64,000 nucleotides of DNA from Mesostigma viride. Its lineage: Eukaryota; Streptophyta; Mesostigmatophyceae; Mesostigmatales; Mesostigmataceae. The notes under the pieces were generated by a model that saw nothing but the letters and a program-made list of their open reading frames with translations, did not search any database and had not been told where the DNA came from. Shown here piece after piece: positions 52,888-64,000 of this stretch. Where the stretch lies: assembly GCA_009746045.1 (NCBI GenBank), contig RPFO01001428.1, forward strand, positions 93,501 through 157,500, written 5' to 3'. Every line of letters begins with the position of its first letter. The first letter of the stretch is position 1. The position numbers and the translations under genes were made by a program.

Positions 52888-55800
52888 AAGGCGGGGGTGA
52901 TGTTGAACTTCCTGATCATGGTGCTATACAGCTGTATCGAGCCCTCACTGAGGGTGACCCTGGCCCGGCCCTTGGGGTACCTTCACATTCGGTAGTTGGG
53001 CAAGCAGGCAGACAGGCTGCACCTCCGGAACGGCCCGACACCAGGCCTAGGGGTGTGCGTCTATCAGATATTGTACAGGCTTTGCAAAGAGCCAAGAAGG
53101 AGCCTAAGGTGTCCAAGCTTGTCCAGTTGCCTGTGAACCTGGGGCAGCTGCCATATTGATGTGATGGAAGTAGATACCAATGCACAGGTTTCTGTCATGG
53201 GACCTCAGCATACAGGGGAACTGCTGGTGGAGGAACCAAGTTGTCCCTGGGTGTCTGACTTCAGTGGTAGGACGCATCTGAGGGTGTTGGGAGAGGTTAC
53301 TGCCCCTGTCATGGGTGTGGATGTGACCTTCCTTGTGCTGGAAGACTATGATGGCCCTGTGATTTTGGGTCAGAATTTTCTGGGCAATCCTGGGAATTCT
53401 ATCAGAGCTACAGCTCTGGAGAAGAGATGGCTGGGGGATGATTCCCCTAGAAAATTTCAGGACAACATTTCCAGTCAGGTGCAGGGCAATTAAGCCGGTC
53501 AAGGGTGTAAAATGGGATGAAGACGGAGGTGCCCCCAGCAGCCAGTTTGGTGATTCCAGCTGTGTTGCACCCCAGCAGCATATTTGGCATAAGTTACTCA
53601 CACAGCAGCAGCAGGAGCCTTGCTGCACACTCTCCTTTGACATATGACCAGCTAGTCCAAGAGATGAGCTCGCCTACTTTGTTTGAGGCTTGGAAGCTCG
53701 CCTTCTCCAAGGCATTGGAGGAGTGGTTGCAGTTTGAGTGTGCTGCACCAACAGACAGGCGTCCCCCATGCAGCATCAAGAAGCTTGCTTTGAGATTTGT
53801 GCTGAAGAGGAAGGTTGTGGATGAGGTATCAGTGCCCCATGTCAGGCCTGTCCTGAATGAGTATCACGGCACGGGGAGTCTGCCAGGAGAGGAGCTGTAC
53901 ACGCCAGGGATGCTGCATGACACGTGGAGAATTTTGCTGTGTCTATACGTGGGGTTGCTGAACAAGGGAGCAGCTACTATGTCATCAGTGCTGCTGGACT
54001 TCAAGAGGGCATTTTTAAAATCTGATCCAGAAGTGGCCAGGAGGGTGTGGAAGCAGGATGAGCCTTATTGTGTTGAGGTGCCTGCTATCTGGAAGCTGGA
54101 GCTGCATCAACATTTCCTGGTTATTCTGAAGGGCCTGGAAGGACTCAGGTCGAGCCCTACTATCATCTGGAGACTCACGCTGCAGGAAGCTCTGATCAGT
54201 GAGTGTGGCTTGAGGGTGTCATCAGTTGATCCCTGTTTGTTGCTGGCCCATGGGAGGGTCTGCCAGTGTACGCTAGTATGCATGGAGATGATCTGCATTT
54301 GCTAGCCCCCACAACCTGGCTGAAGAAGTTTATTCCTGTCATCGATCATTGGCAAGTCTTCACTGGGCAAGGAGCCCAACTTCACTGGGCAAGGAGCTCA
54401 GTGGCAGGAACCCAACAAGCCTGTAGTGTTCTGTGGAATGCAGGCTTCCCTGTTCAGGAGGGATGGGGAGTGCATGGAGTATCAGGCTTCAGGCTGGAGG
54501 AGATTATAAGCAGACCATTTTGATCAAGGCCTTGCCAGAGAAGATCACCCAGGCTGCAGGTCCTGAGTAATTGGCACGTGGGCCTGGTTTGCCAGCATCT
54601 GTGGTCCTTCTTTGATGGTCCATAGCAGAATGCCTGATGAGGCCGGTGCTTGAGGATGAGAAGCCTCGAGTCATAGCCCGATTGGTGGAGAGTACAGTTG
54701 AATGCCCTTCACCGCTGGCTAGCACGCCGGCGATGGAGACGGGATTTTTGTTGTTTGGGGAACCGATTGTGGGAGGCTGAGCCCGCAGCCGCCACTGATT
54801 GCTATTGAACCCTTGCAGCTGGCCAGGCCGCAAGGAGCTCAGCGGCGCGGCGCTAACCGATAAGGCATGCTCGAGCCTCTAACCCGAGACTACCGGTAGG
54901 CTACCCGATAGTGGCATGCTCGAGCCTCTAACCCGAGACGACCGGCACTCAGCGGATCTGTGCTACCGAGGGCGACGGTTCTCTGACCGTCCCGGCGCGC
55001 ACTGGCTTCCGTACCTTGCTTAGCCACCGACTAGCATCTAGACACCAATCTTTGATGCCCACCTGACTAGGCGCCCAGGCCGGCGACTACCGGCCAGCGG
55101 ATAGATGCCACTCGGGAGCACAACTAGTACCCATGATCTGATTTTGTCTGGGATTGACTTTGCCCAGCCTATCACCTTGGAGATCTTTGTTGACAGTTCC
55201 ATGGATGCTCGCCAGGTCACTAAGGTCAGGGGGAGATCTGCTGCTCTGTTAATTGCTTTCTATCAGAGCAGGGCAACTACTAGTTTGTTCAGCTGGTACA
55301 GCAGACTGCAGAAGAGGGTCTGTATCAGTTCAGATGTGGCTGAATGCAGGGCCATATGTGAGGGGATCCAGTCCAGTTTGTACATAAAGGAGTTAATGCT
55401 GGAGCTGGCTTCAGTTACCCCTTGGACCTTGCAGATGGAGACGTTATTGCTAACAGACAGCATGGGTATGGTCCAGTTTGTTCACAAGCAGCTGGCCAGG
55501 AGCCGGGATCTGGATTATTTGTTGCTGAAGGAGTTGGCCCGACTGTTTGGTTGACTTGAAGCATATCCCTGGCAAGGAGAACCCTGCTGATGCATTGACC
55601 AAGCTGCCACACAAGGCCCCAGCCCAGTACAATGACATACTGAGGAAGCTCATGAATGCTGACTGCCAAGTTGGTCTATCTGTCTAGAAGCTGAGAGCTG
55701 GGTGCTTAAGTCTCTGGATATCAGGCTGGGAGCTTGATTGTACATAATCCTGAGCACACCTTGAGGGGTGAGACATGTCTCTGGTGTGGGAATGTCTGAC

Positions 55801-56310
55801 ATTGTCTCTGATGGAGAGATGTCCATCTGGGGTTTTCATCTCAGTCTGAGAGGTTTCCCCAGATCTGTGGTTTGTGGGCGGGGTTCGATTCCCTGGTGCC
55901 GTCTGGCGGAGTTTCACGGACATGGCTGACCCATCCATCATGCTGATGAGGTGGCGACAGGTCCCCTGATTTTTCACGGTTGGAATGAGAGTAGGAGCTT
56001 GTGGTTTTGCATGTGCTTCACGTAAATGTTGTATCTGGTTCGATAAGGGGCAGCTTACCGGCGCCGACTCCTGTCTTGGGGTCAGCAATGTTTTCTGATG
56101 AGCTGTTGTGGGTGATCTGTGGGGTTTCGCCTAAGGTCCTGAAGGTTGTACATACTTCTCAAGTTCTTCACTGAACTACCTATGGGCTGCCACAGTTGGC
56201 CAACCTCTTGTACATGGGTAACACAACGAGCCTCCCAGGAAGGGATAGGGACTCATTGTAATTTGTTTGTGCTCCTGAACCAGTATGGGTGCTATGTACA
56301 TACAATAAGG
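52888..56310 (+). pseudogene. Second, decayed copy of the Copia-like Pol
   Basis: Matches 46490-49375 from the end of the integrase through protease, RT, RNase H and the 3' untranslated region; gag and the integrase core are missing. Protease DTNAQVSVM (53180) and ILGQNFLGN are kept, so the integrase-protease-RT order recurs. The polymerase HGDD codons remain near 54278. Substitutions are few, but many insertions of 1-11 bases shift the frame, and a 430-bp insertion lies at 54696-55125. The segment 53517-54305 stays open for 262 residues. Confidence 0.9.
54696..55125. mobile_element. 430-bp insertion, possible solo LTR
   Basis: It interrupts the RNase H region of the second Copia copy; the 5-bp AGTAC is duplicated at 54691-54695 and 55126-55130. 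Its ends are AGTTG and CAACT, a 5-bp inverted repeat as in LTRs. Internally catgctcgagcctctaaccc occurs twice. No partner copy was recognised in the window. Confidence 0.7.
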
Positions 56311-56526
56311 AAAGCTGGAAATGCTCAGGCAGTGCCAAATGGCGTGTGTGTGTGTACGACGAGACACCTTGGCATTAGGATAGAATGGCACATATACTGC
56401 TGGCCAGCCGTCGGTGACGGCTGGCCAGACTTTGCGTAAGTTAACACTAACTTACTGATCCTGGATGGACTAGCCTATCAGTTACAACCTGATCTAGTCA
56501 GTCCTAACATGAAAATCAACTACAGT

Positions 56527-57835
56527 CCGGGTTGGTCTGTACGCCGCACTTTTGCGATAAAATGCGGGATAAAGCATATTATGGGCCTCGACGTATTTTA
56601 CGCGTATTTTACGTCTGACCACGCGGTGGACTTAGAATTTTTCGGGGGTACCAGCGGGCAGCGGGCACTGGCGCGGTGCCCAGGTTCTGGGCGCGGCGCG
56701 CTCACTGCACATTTGAGATTTTTACTACTAGAAGTAGATGCGTACAGTTCTTTTCATAAAGCGCAAGCCTTGCAAAATGTTTGGCCGGTAGGAGACAGCT
56801 AGGGACTAGGTACATAACGCATAAATAACAGTGTGCCAGCAAATGCCAGCTGTGCTACTGACGGTGTAATGCAATATAGCGACGACGAGGCCAGTGCGAC
56901 TGTGCGACAGTGTGCAGCCATTTTCGATTTGCAGCCATGAAGAAGAAAGGGCCTGAATGGGATTTCGTTCTCGAGAAGAAAGAAGCAGTCACAGATGCTG
57001 TTAGTAACAAAACGCAGTTTGTGTCGAATAAGTTCTGCTCATTTTGCAACAAGAAGTTCTCATACGGGGCGGGGGCAATCAGCGTATTCCGAGTCCGTGC
57101 ACACTTTGCCGGAATCGCAGGGGAAGGGATGTTACCCTGCGACAAAATTCCACCGAATATCCGGAGCAGGTTTCTCAGGATGTATAACAACAAGTCGCAG
57201 CAGTCAGACGCCAAGAAGCAGCACAGTTTGAACAGGGCAATGGCGGAGATGGGAGGGCCGGGGCAGCTGCGCCGGCTGACTTGTCGTCGGTTCCCAGCAA
57301 AGGCCAGCTGAGCATCACCAAATGGCTGGTTCCCGTCGACGAGAAAGGTGTCCAGCTGCTGGCTGCCGAATTTTTTATCGAGAACGGCATTGCTTCAATG
57401 CGGCTGAGAGCGCCTTTTTCAAGCAGATGGTGGCCGGCATGATCCAGTACAAAGGAGGGCACGTCACCCCTCCTTCTCGGAAGTTGTGTCTTATGTCCTC
57501 TCATGCATTATATAGTGGATGGCTTTCCTTACAATCAATTAATTAATTGAATCCTTACTATTCCCGTTGCAGCATGCTCCCCCCTGCATTTAACAAATCA
57601 TAATCAGATAGGATTGCAGGGCATAAATGGAAGATGTTAATAAATAAGCATATACACCAAATTTCAGTTGTAATAACTGCATGACCATCATCAAGGAGCG
57701 TGCTAATTGGGTGACTGACAATTGGACCACAAAAACTGTCGCGCATTTTACCACCGCGTATTTTATACCCCCCACGTATAATACGCGTATTTTAAGTCCA
57801 CGTATTATACCCCGCACACGTATTGTCCAACCTGG
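56527..57835 (+). mobile_element. Non-autonomous hAT-type transposon, copy 2
   Basis: A perfect 8-bp duplication ACTACAGT flanks it (56519-56526 and 57836-57843). Its ends CCGGGTTGG and CCAACCTGG match those of copy 1, in the opposite orientation. The ends carry runs of cgtatttta and taatacgcg. At 1309 bp it is shorter than copy 1 and lacks its 112-bp tandem duplication. Confidence 0.9.
56937..57311 (+). pseudogene. hAT transposase N-terminal remnant, copy 2
   Basis: The frame from the ATG at 56937 reads MKKKGPEWDFVLEKKEAV and has the BED finger with FCSFCNKKF, RVRAHFAGIAGEG and LPCDKIPPNIR. A frame change near 57250 ends it at 124 residues; downstream frames still show FYRERHCFNAAESAFFKQMV, the start of the catalytic core. 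The remainder of the transposase is absent. Confidence 0.85.
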
Positions 57836-57843
57836 ACTACAGT

Positions 57844-58396
57844 CCCGGTACTTTGGTACCGGCTCATCACATACTGAGTATAGCCACGTGTCCATGCCAC
57901 GACTGCTCTAGTTCAGCACCGTCCCAGTATGTACCCAATTGGGTGCTGGCGGTGCTGACACGTGTCCACTTAGGCTACAGGCGGGAGACTTAGACTAACT
58001 CCCACTTTAAGTTTTCTTTGGGTTTCAACAGAAACACACATAGCCATCAAATGGACGCAGCCATTCCCAATGCCTTAAAAAAACTGTCAGATAACCTACT
58101 ATAGGACCCAAGGTCACCTCACACATATGTACATATGTAGAAGAGATGCATTAAAAAGGCCCCATGTCTCAAGCATGGTTTCTTAACTGAGTGCTCAAGA
58201 TGGGTGCTCAAGGCCCCAGCATGTCATGGTCATCCAAACAGGTGTCCCAAAAAATTTATTCAATAAATAACATATTCATCATGTCCCAACTTTCTAGACC
58301 AGTGCTTCTCACTGTCAGAAAACTACCCAGCTGCCACTGCAGCCTTTCAGCTGCAGTGTTAGGCAGGGGGTCATGGGCTAGCATGTAAAATGTGCA
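57844..58396. other. Unassigned sequence between hAT copy 2 and a fold-back element
   Basis: I see no gene, repeat or mobile-element signature here beyond A/T-rich noncoding sequence. Confidence 0.4.
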
Positions 58397-58606
58397 GTTA
58401 TTATAAAAAGTGACGAAACCTTTTTGCCACTTGGCAATTAGGTCTGTCACTATTTATCCGGCGAAAACCACTCGCCGGTATCTATTCCGCGTTAAGTTCA
58501 CGTGAACGTGGCGCGGAATTGATACCGGTGAGTGGTTTTCGCCGGATAAATAGTGACGGACCTAAGTGCCAAGTGGCAAAAAGGTTTCGTCACTATTTAT
58601 AATAAC
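58397..58606. mobile_element. Fold-back MITE, copy 1 (210 bp)
   Basis: An almost complete inverted repeat: gttattataaaaagtgacga at the left pairs with tcgtcactatttataataac at the right, and the inner arms cggcgaaaaccactcgccgg pair around a gttcacgtgaac centre. The transcript would form a long hairpin. A related copy is at 63117. Confidence 0.9.
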
Positions 58607-58711
58607 TAAAACGTCGTAGTGTGGGGGCCGATATCTATCGTACCGCTGATGCCTACTGCAGTACCGAATCTCGCCTTAATGAGGGTATGGTGCCAGCCCC
58701 CCTGAAACCAT

Positions 58712-60851
58712 TAATTAATTAATTAATAGACACGTGACTGCGTCACGTGAGCATAAGTCCTCAGTGGGAGGGGAACATGGGATGGAATGGATGGTGTAAG
58801 CTATCTAGGTCCTAGTTACAGGGGTGTGGGCACCGCGGCCCGAATCGCTATGATCGAATGCCATACTTGGTCACACGCGGAGCCCCCACAGGCTTGGGGG
58901 TGGTCTCCTTCATCACTACTTGCCATCTATCCTTGCGCACCATCTGCCTCCATATTACAGACAAACCAGGAGGCTGCCCGGGGGTGAGCCCGTCACGTCT
59001 AGTGTAGCACATGTCCATGCCGAGTCTATCACGAAAAGTCCACGGGTGGCGGCCCTGCCGCGCGCGGCCGGGGGCACGCCAGGTGAGGACATATCGCCCA
59101 GGCTGGGCGGGCTTGGTGCCAGCTAGTCTATTTGATGTATCTACCTGATCTGTGCGGGCCAGGTGCCCGGCTAGGCCCAGGCGCCTGTGCCTAATAATGT
59201 GGGAAACATGGGCAAATCAGCGTACAAATCCTCATTACTAATGTGCAAACCAAAGGGGATGTTAAGGGCCTGGCGCAGCATCTTGGTGACGGCGCCGTCG
59301 AGTCGTTGCTCCAGCTCCTGCGTCAGTGCCCACGTCTCGGCGCCGTAGGTCAGGATCGTCAGAATGACGACCTTGAAGAGGTCACGCTTGACGATCCGGG
59401 GTAGGGCGGGGTTGCTCCACCAGCGGCGGTGGTCATGGAGGTGCGCCCACGCCATGCCGATCCGTGTCGTCATGTCGTCCTCGCAGTCGGGAAGCCAACT
59501 GCCGAGCAGCTTGAAGCGGCCTGAAGGAGGGTATAGTTGACCTCGGCATCGTCTAAGAGGCGGAGTGTGGGTGGGGGCCCTGCCATGCCGAGGGCCAGGG
59601 CCTCCGTTTTGGGGCGGATTTCTAGACCAACCGCCCAAGCCTCGAGCGCCAGGCAGTCCAGCCAAAGTTGGGCAGACTCCGGCTTCTCGATGAGCGTGAT
59701 GTCGTCGGCATAAATGAGGCCAGCTAGTAAATTCTGCTTGTTATTAGTCGGCCCCCCTTCCCCAAGCTCGTTCGTGATCGCTAGGCCAGGGGCACGGCCT
59801 GCAATGCTAGCAAAGCGAGCACGTGCCTGGCGCATAACATAATCCACTACAATAATAAACAGGTACGGCGACAGGACGCAACCCTGCCAGACGCCGGTCT
59901 GCAGTGGGCATGGCGGGGTAATGCCGTGTTGAGTGCGCACCGAAGTGGTCGACCCCTCATACAGCGTGCGGATGACGGTAATCAGGGGAGTGGGGACGCG
60001 AGCGCGAGCTAGCAAGTACAGCCCATAGAGCGTCCCAGAGGACAGAATCAAAAGCCTTGATGAAGTCGACGAAGATCAAGATTGCGGGAAACTCACCAGG
60101 TTGCAGGAGAGCGATTTCCTCGAAGAGGCGACGCGCGACGAAGATGGCCATGACGGTGTTGCGCCCAGAACAAAAGCCCATTTGACTTTCCCCAAGGTGA
60201 CAGTCGAGAGCAGAACGAAGGCGGTTGAGGATCATGCGCATGAACAAGTGCGGCGCTCTGGATGCACACTCCTCTGTAGTTGGCGGGGTCGTCAGGGGGT
60301 CCTTTGTTTTTGTACAGCATAATACGCTAGCTGTGCTGCCACTCAGGAATCGGCGGCGCGTCGGCAAGCAGGATCCGGTTGCAGACGTCAAGCAGGAACC
60401 CCGTGAGCGCCGTCAGCTTAATCACCGGGGCTGGGAGCTGGTCAGGTCCAACGGCGGCATAGAAGCGGAGTTGCTTGGCGCCGGCGGTGCTCAGCTCGAG
60501 CTCGGTGAACGGCGGGAGCTCGTTGGGGTCGGCCAGGGGTTCCGTCAGGGCTGGGTACGTGTAGTCCTGCATGCTCAGCGGCGGGCGGCGTGGGCGGCGC
60601 AGGGACGTCCGCAGGTGCTACTGCCAGGCGTGCGGCCGCCAGAGGGCCAAGCGGCGGAGGCGGCGGGGGGGCGCCGAGCAGCCGGGACTGGGAGGAATAC
60701 CACTGGTCGAGCTGCTGCTGCGGTGAGCCAGAGAGCGTCCGCGGCGCCGGCTGCGCACCGCCGGCGGGCCGTTGGGCGTGACGCAGGCGGGTCCAGGCGT
60801 ACTTGCCGTGCTGGTCCTTGAGGTGGGCGAAGTACTCGCGGACATGAAGGT
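58712..60851 (-). mobile_element. LINE-2 non-LTR retrotransposon, 5'-truncated
   Basis: A 12-bp target duplication CCCTGAAACCAT flanks it (58700-58711 and 60852-60863). An (ATTA)n tail lies at the left end, so the element reads on the minus strand. It keeps the reverse transcriptase and 3' end (2140 bp) but not the endonuclease. Its 3' end recurs at 17.5 kb. Confidence 0.92.
59171..60572 (-). pseudogene. LINE-2 reverse transcriptase, frameshifted
   Basis: Related to the LINE-1 reverse transcriptase but clearly distinct. In order: FTELELSTAGAKQLRFYAAV and DQLPAPVIKLTALTGF (60.4-60.5 kb), MLYKNKGPPDDPANYRGVC, SQMGFCSGRNTVMAIF, motif A ILIFVDFIKAFDSVLW, motif B GVWQGCVLSPYLF, motif C LIYADDITLI, motif D GLEIRPKTEA, then a thumb with YGAETWAL. 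Frame changes near 60320, 60050 and 59500 break it. The catalytic Asp residues are kept. Confidence 0.88.
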
Positions 60852-60947
60852 CCCTGAAACCATACCATGGAATAACATGTACTGTTGACCTGGGGGGACC
60901 CAAGAGATGATTTTGGCATGTAAATAGGATGTATGGGGGTCCATCCC

Positions 60948-62990
60948 ACCACTTGTTGAGGGTGGTATGCACAGTTACACGCTCGTATTGTGCTAAAAAT
61001 AGCAAAAGACGCTATTTATGGCACATTCTGCCTAGGACAATGGGGGCATCTTTTTGCATGTTTCAATATATTCCCATTTAGTTGCCCTAGTTTGCAAATT
61101 TTCCACCTAATTGGCACCCCAAAATGGTGAGTATTTCATCAGTTATTAATTTTCCCCCAAAAGAGGTACTTTTTTGGGCTGAAAAAAATAAAACAAATCA
61201 TAGACACACAATTTGACCCTGGGGAGATATACACAAATACTAGACATGGGCATACACAATCCCACAAAGTTTGAGCCCATTCTGACTACAAACGTGGAAG
61301 TTATAGCGTTTGGCAGTTGGCCACCTGTGCAGCCGCTAAGGAAGGCAATAGTGAGTATCAAGTAACGTGCGTGTTTGCAACTTGCCCGTTGAAAGTCTAC
61401 GGCGGAGCCAATTTTCGGAAGAAACTCACCCTTATGCTTGCAAATTCGGGACAAATTCGGTGGATGGATGGATGGATGGATGGATGGATTGACGGATTTT
61501 CATCCCCTATTCCTATGTTTTCTCACGTGTACGGCCTTATAAGCTTCGCCAATTCTGGCGAACCTAACGGTTCTTCCGAAAATTGGCTCCGCCTGATTAA
61601 GGCACACTAACACTTTCTATGCCATCCAAATGGGTCCAGACCATGCCCAATTCGAGCACAACGTACAAGGAGGTGGCTGGGCACCTAGCTATGTGCCCTT
61701 GCCTTACCTTGGCACGGGCAAACTCATGGGTGTGTGCACAGCAACAAGGCAGGTAGCTCTACATGTCTAGCCAGCACTTCTGAAGCAAATTCTAGGCGTA
61801 TGCTGTGATCATCATACCAAAACCAAGGTGTCCAATGCAAATAGACCCTAGATTAAAGCCATATCCACTGACTGCCCAACCAAGGGGAACAACAGACAGT
61901 CCACAGAGAATGCATACTAATCATAAACGCTGCGTGCCAGGGCTTCTTACCATGGTTACTTTGCCTTGCTAGCATATGACAGGGCTCTCTCATAATTCAG
62001 TGGGAGAGAGACCAAGAAAACAACGGTATCCCCTACCTACATGCAGTTCCACCCATGCAATATGCCCCTCAGAACGCCCACTATAGCTTTTCTTTTCAGC
62101 GCGATTGTTTGCTAAGAAACAACCTCAACCTTGTAAGCCTCTAAGCACACTAAACCACTGCTAAGAAAGGCTGCGTCAATATTCATACAAAACTGAGTGT
62201 TTTTACCAAAATCCTTCCAAGAAACCACTCGACAAATCCCTGACAACTTGCCAACATGCCACGGCTCATGATTTGATACGCCCCAGCGATGCAACCTAGA
62301 TAAAATCACTGAAAGCTGCCAGGAATCTGGCGATACGCATCAGGGAATGGCATGCTACCTGGCGCTAACTGCGCGGATAGAAGGCGAAAACTTGCGTTGA
62401 CAACCCTTTAAAGAAGCGAAACATTCATAGGGGGACGCTAAGCACGGGATCGTAACGTTACCGGCAGTGTCATACTACTATGCCCAGTGGCGCAAGAAAG
62501 ACCGACCTTCCATGGAAGGATGAGACGCGCATCCGGCGAGCCTGGACAGTGTCTTACCGAAAATGACGGAAATCTTGCAAAAACCCGGCGAATTTCTTTA
62601 GGATTCTCTATTGACAATGCAAACGCATCCTTGACGCTAAGTAAAGCCCATAAAACCTGACAATCACCGCCGCCAGCGTGCATTCTTATTTATTCCTCGC
62701 GACGAAAATTTCGGATTGGACCCCCGCGGCGATGGTCATCAATAAAATTATCGACATTGCAAAGCGCACAAACTTAGCGATGAAATAATATCATAAACTC
62801 ATCGCCTTCAAGATTCTCGCAATTTCTCTGCATTCAGCTTGTTATATTTGTCTAGTTTTTCCTGAAAGCCGTCGCCATGGCCAGCTCCGCTAGGGGTGCG
62901 CGCACCGTGCACCACTTTTTCACGGTACGGACGGGTACCGCGAATTTTTTCGGCGCCAAAAAATTCGCGCCCGGACCCTCACCTTAACGA
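60948..62990 (+). repeat. 2-kb dispersed repeat family, copy F3
   Basis: Starts with ccaccacttgttgagggt, shared with F1, then gctaaaaatagcaaaagacg, and ends with gtcgccatggccagctccgc, aggggtgcgcgcaccgtgca and cggcgccaaaaaattcgc. No long ORF. A short (GGAT)n run lies near 61460. Confidence 0.7.
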
Positions 62991-63116
62991 TATTCCAACC
63001 GGGCATATTTTCCCTTCTGGCACTTTCATTTTTGGCCTTCTGGTATCAATTCCTTCCGGTATTCGGAAATACCCGTGTCACCACAGGGATTCGAAACCCC
63101 GACTTACGAGGTCTGA

Positions 63117-63314
63117 GTTATTATAAATAGTGACGAAACCTTTTTGCCACTTGGCAATTAGGCGATCCGTCACTCTTTATCCGGCGAAAACCACTCGCCG
63201 GTATCAATTCCGCGCCACGTTCGATCACGTGAACTTAACGCGGAATAGATACCGGCGAGTGGTTTTCGCCGAATAAAAAATAGTGACGGACCTAATTGCC
63301 AAGTGGCAAAAAGG
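63117..63314. mobile_element. Fold-back MITE, copy 2 (about 198 bp)
   Basis: Same structure as 58397-58606: left arm with agtgacgaaacctttttgcc, inner arms with gcgaaaaccactcgccggta, right arm ending ccaagtggcaaaaagg. The last about 25 bases of the right arm are missing, replaced by a LINE-1 3' end. Confidence 0.88.
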
Positions 63315-63392
63315 CCATATGCCCCTTCTCTGGGCTATGTGCTACATATACTCCCAACGGAGTTATGTTCCTAATTAATTACTGTAATTAAT
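63315..63392 (+). repeat. LINE-1 3' end fragment, plus orientation
   Basis: Contains atgtgctacatatactccca and acggagttatgttcctaatt, the reverse complement of the LINE-1 3' end seen at 17.9 and 22.5 kb and also matching 20.40-20.47 kb. It ends in an AATT-rich tail. Confidence 0.7.
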
Positions 63393-63879
63393 ACCTGCCA
63401 GTTTCCATCAAAAATGCTTCCCCATGGATGCAAAACTGCCAGTGTGGAACGGAATATCAAGGAGACAATATATGGTCAACTCAAATTAGATGATTCACTA
63501 AAACATGGAAACCATTCACGAGTGATATAAGACAACCTCCAGGAGACATACATAAAAGTTCATTGATATAAACACTGGCTGGACACAGCTGACAATATGC
63601 ACATATGTGGCCATGTGCATGGATGCTCACGCAATCTCTATATGATACGGAGGATTGCTGAAAATAATACTGGCAGCTGTCGCATGCATGCATGGCTAGA
63701 AAGGTCATTTTACACGTGCACCCCATAGCATGCCAAGTATTGCATGTAGCTGCAAATTACTCAACAGGCGGCATATGGCGTTGATGCGTTTGCGCATGCA
63801 CCCTCATCATCTCGGTATCGCTAGGTCCTAGCGATACCTCCGAGGTAGTGGCACCTCCCTGCATGCACAATCTCTGACT

Positions 63880-64000
63880 GACCTTGTCAGCCTTCATGCC
63901 CTGTGTCAACATGGACACCCCCATACCCTTGCCCTTGGCATCACAGCCAAGCTTTCAACGGTGGTTGGTGAAGCGCTTGGTGTCCTCCTTGCGCATGTGG
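63880..64000 (-). other. Possible coding fragment at the window edge
   Basis: The minus strand reads HMRKEDTKRFTNHR, a TGA, then KLGCDAKGKGMGVSMLTQG and KADK just before a gtcagt that could be a splice donor. The residues look protein-like and the TGA could come from a Trp codon, suggesting a broken gene or exon that continues past the window. No family was recognised. Confidence 0.25.

Overview
The window is nuclear DNA of a eukaryote, most likely a green alga (Chlorophyta, possibly Volvocales). The reasons are intron-rich GC-rich genes with GT-AG introns full of satellites, an SWR1-complex gene, and transposon types known from Chlamydomonas and Volvox, notably a TOC1/PAT-type tyrosine-recombinase retrotransposon. 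No rRNA, tRNA or CRISPR locus was recognised.

Genic part (about 0.5-16.5 kb). Two host genes diverge from about 12.1-13.9 kb. On the minus strand (12009 to 567) is a 14-exon gene whose exons join in frame into a 908-residue protein with seven doublecortin (DCX) modules behind an acidic Glu/Pro tail. On the plus strand (13969-16424) is a 3-exon gene for a 178-residue SWC6/ZNHIT1-type HIT zinc-finger protein, an SWR1 subunit that promotes H2A.Z deposition. Introns of both genes are swollen by satellites.

Transposon part (about 17-64 kb). (1) 17-23 kb: LINE-1-like retroposons on the minus strand, short plus-strand ORF1-only retroposons, and a 1.7 kb hAT remnant with a perfect 8-bp target duplication. 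(2) 22.5-28.6 kb: one degenerate LINE copy split by three insertions: a Ty3/gypsy remnant, a 493-bp terminal-inverted-repeat element, and an ORF1-only retroposon. (3) 29.5-31.3 kb: an LTR and an unrecognised 306-residue ORF. (4) 31.3-42.1 kb: a PAT/TOC1-like element with split direct repeats, interrupted in its reverse transcriptase by a 5.3 kb element with 37-bp inverted repeats and a TA duplication. (5) 42-56 kb: a nearly intact Copia-like gag-pol, a second LTR, members of a 2-kb repeat family, and a decayed second Copia copy. (6) 56.5-64 kb: a second hAT remnant, two fold-back elements, a second LINE with a 12-bp target duplication, and further repeats.

Most notable are the Copia element, whose domains read integrase, protease, reverse transcriptase, RNase H with altered protease and RT motifs; the phase-symmetric seven-DCX gene; the intact-looking nested insertions with exact target duplications; and the small-insertion pattern in decayed copies. 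Exon models were built by hand from splice signals and reading frame. Repeat similarities were judged by eye.
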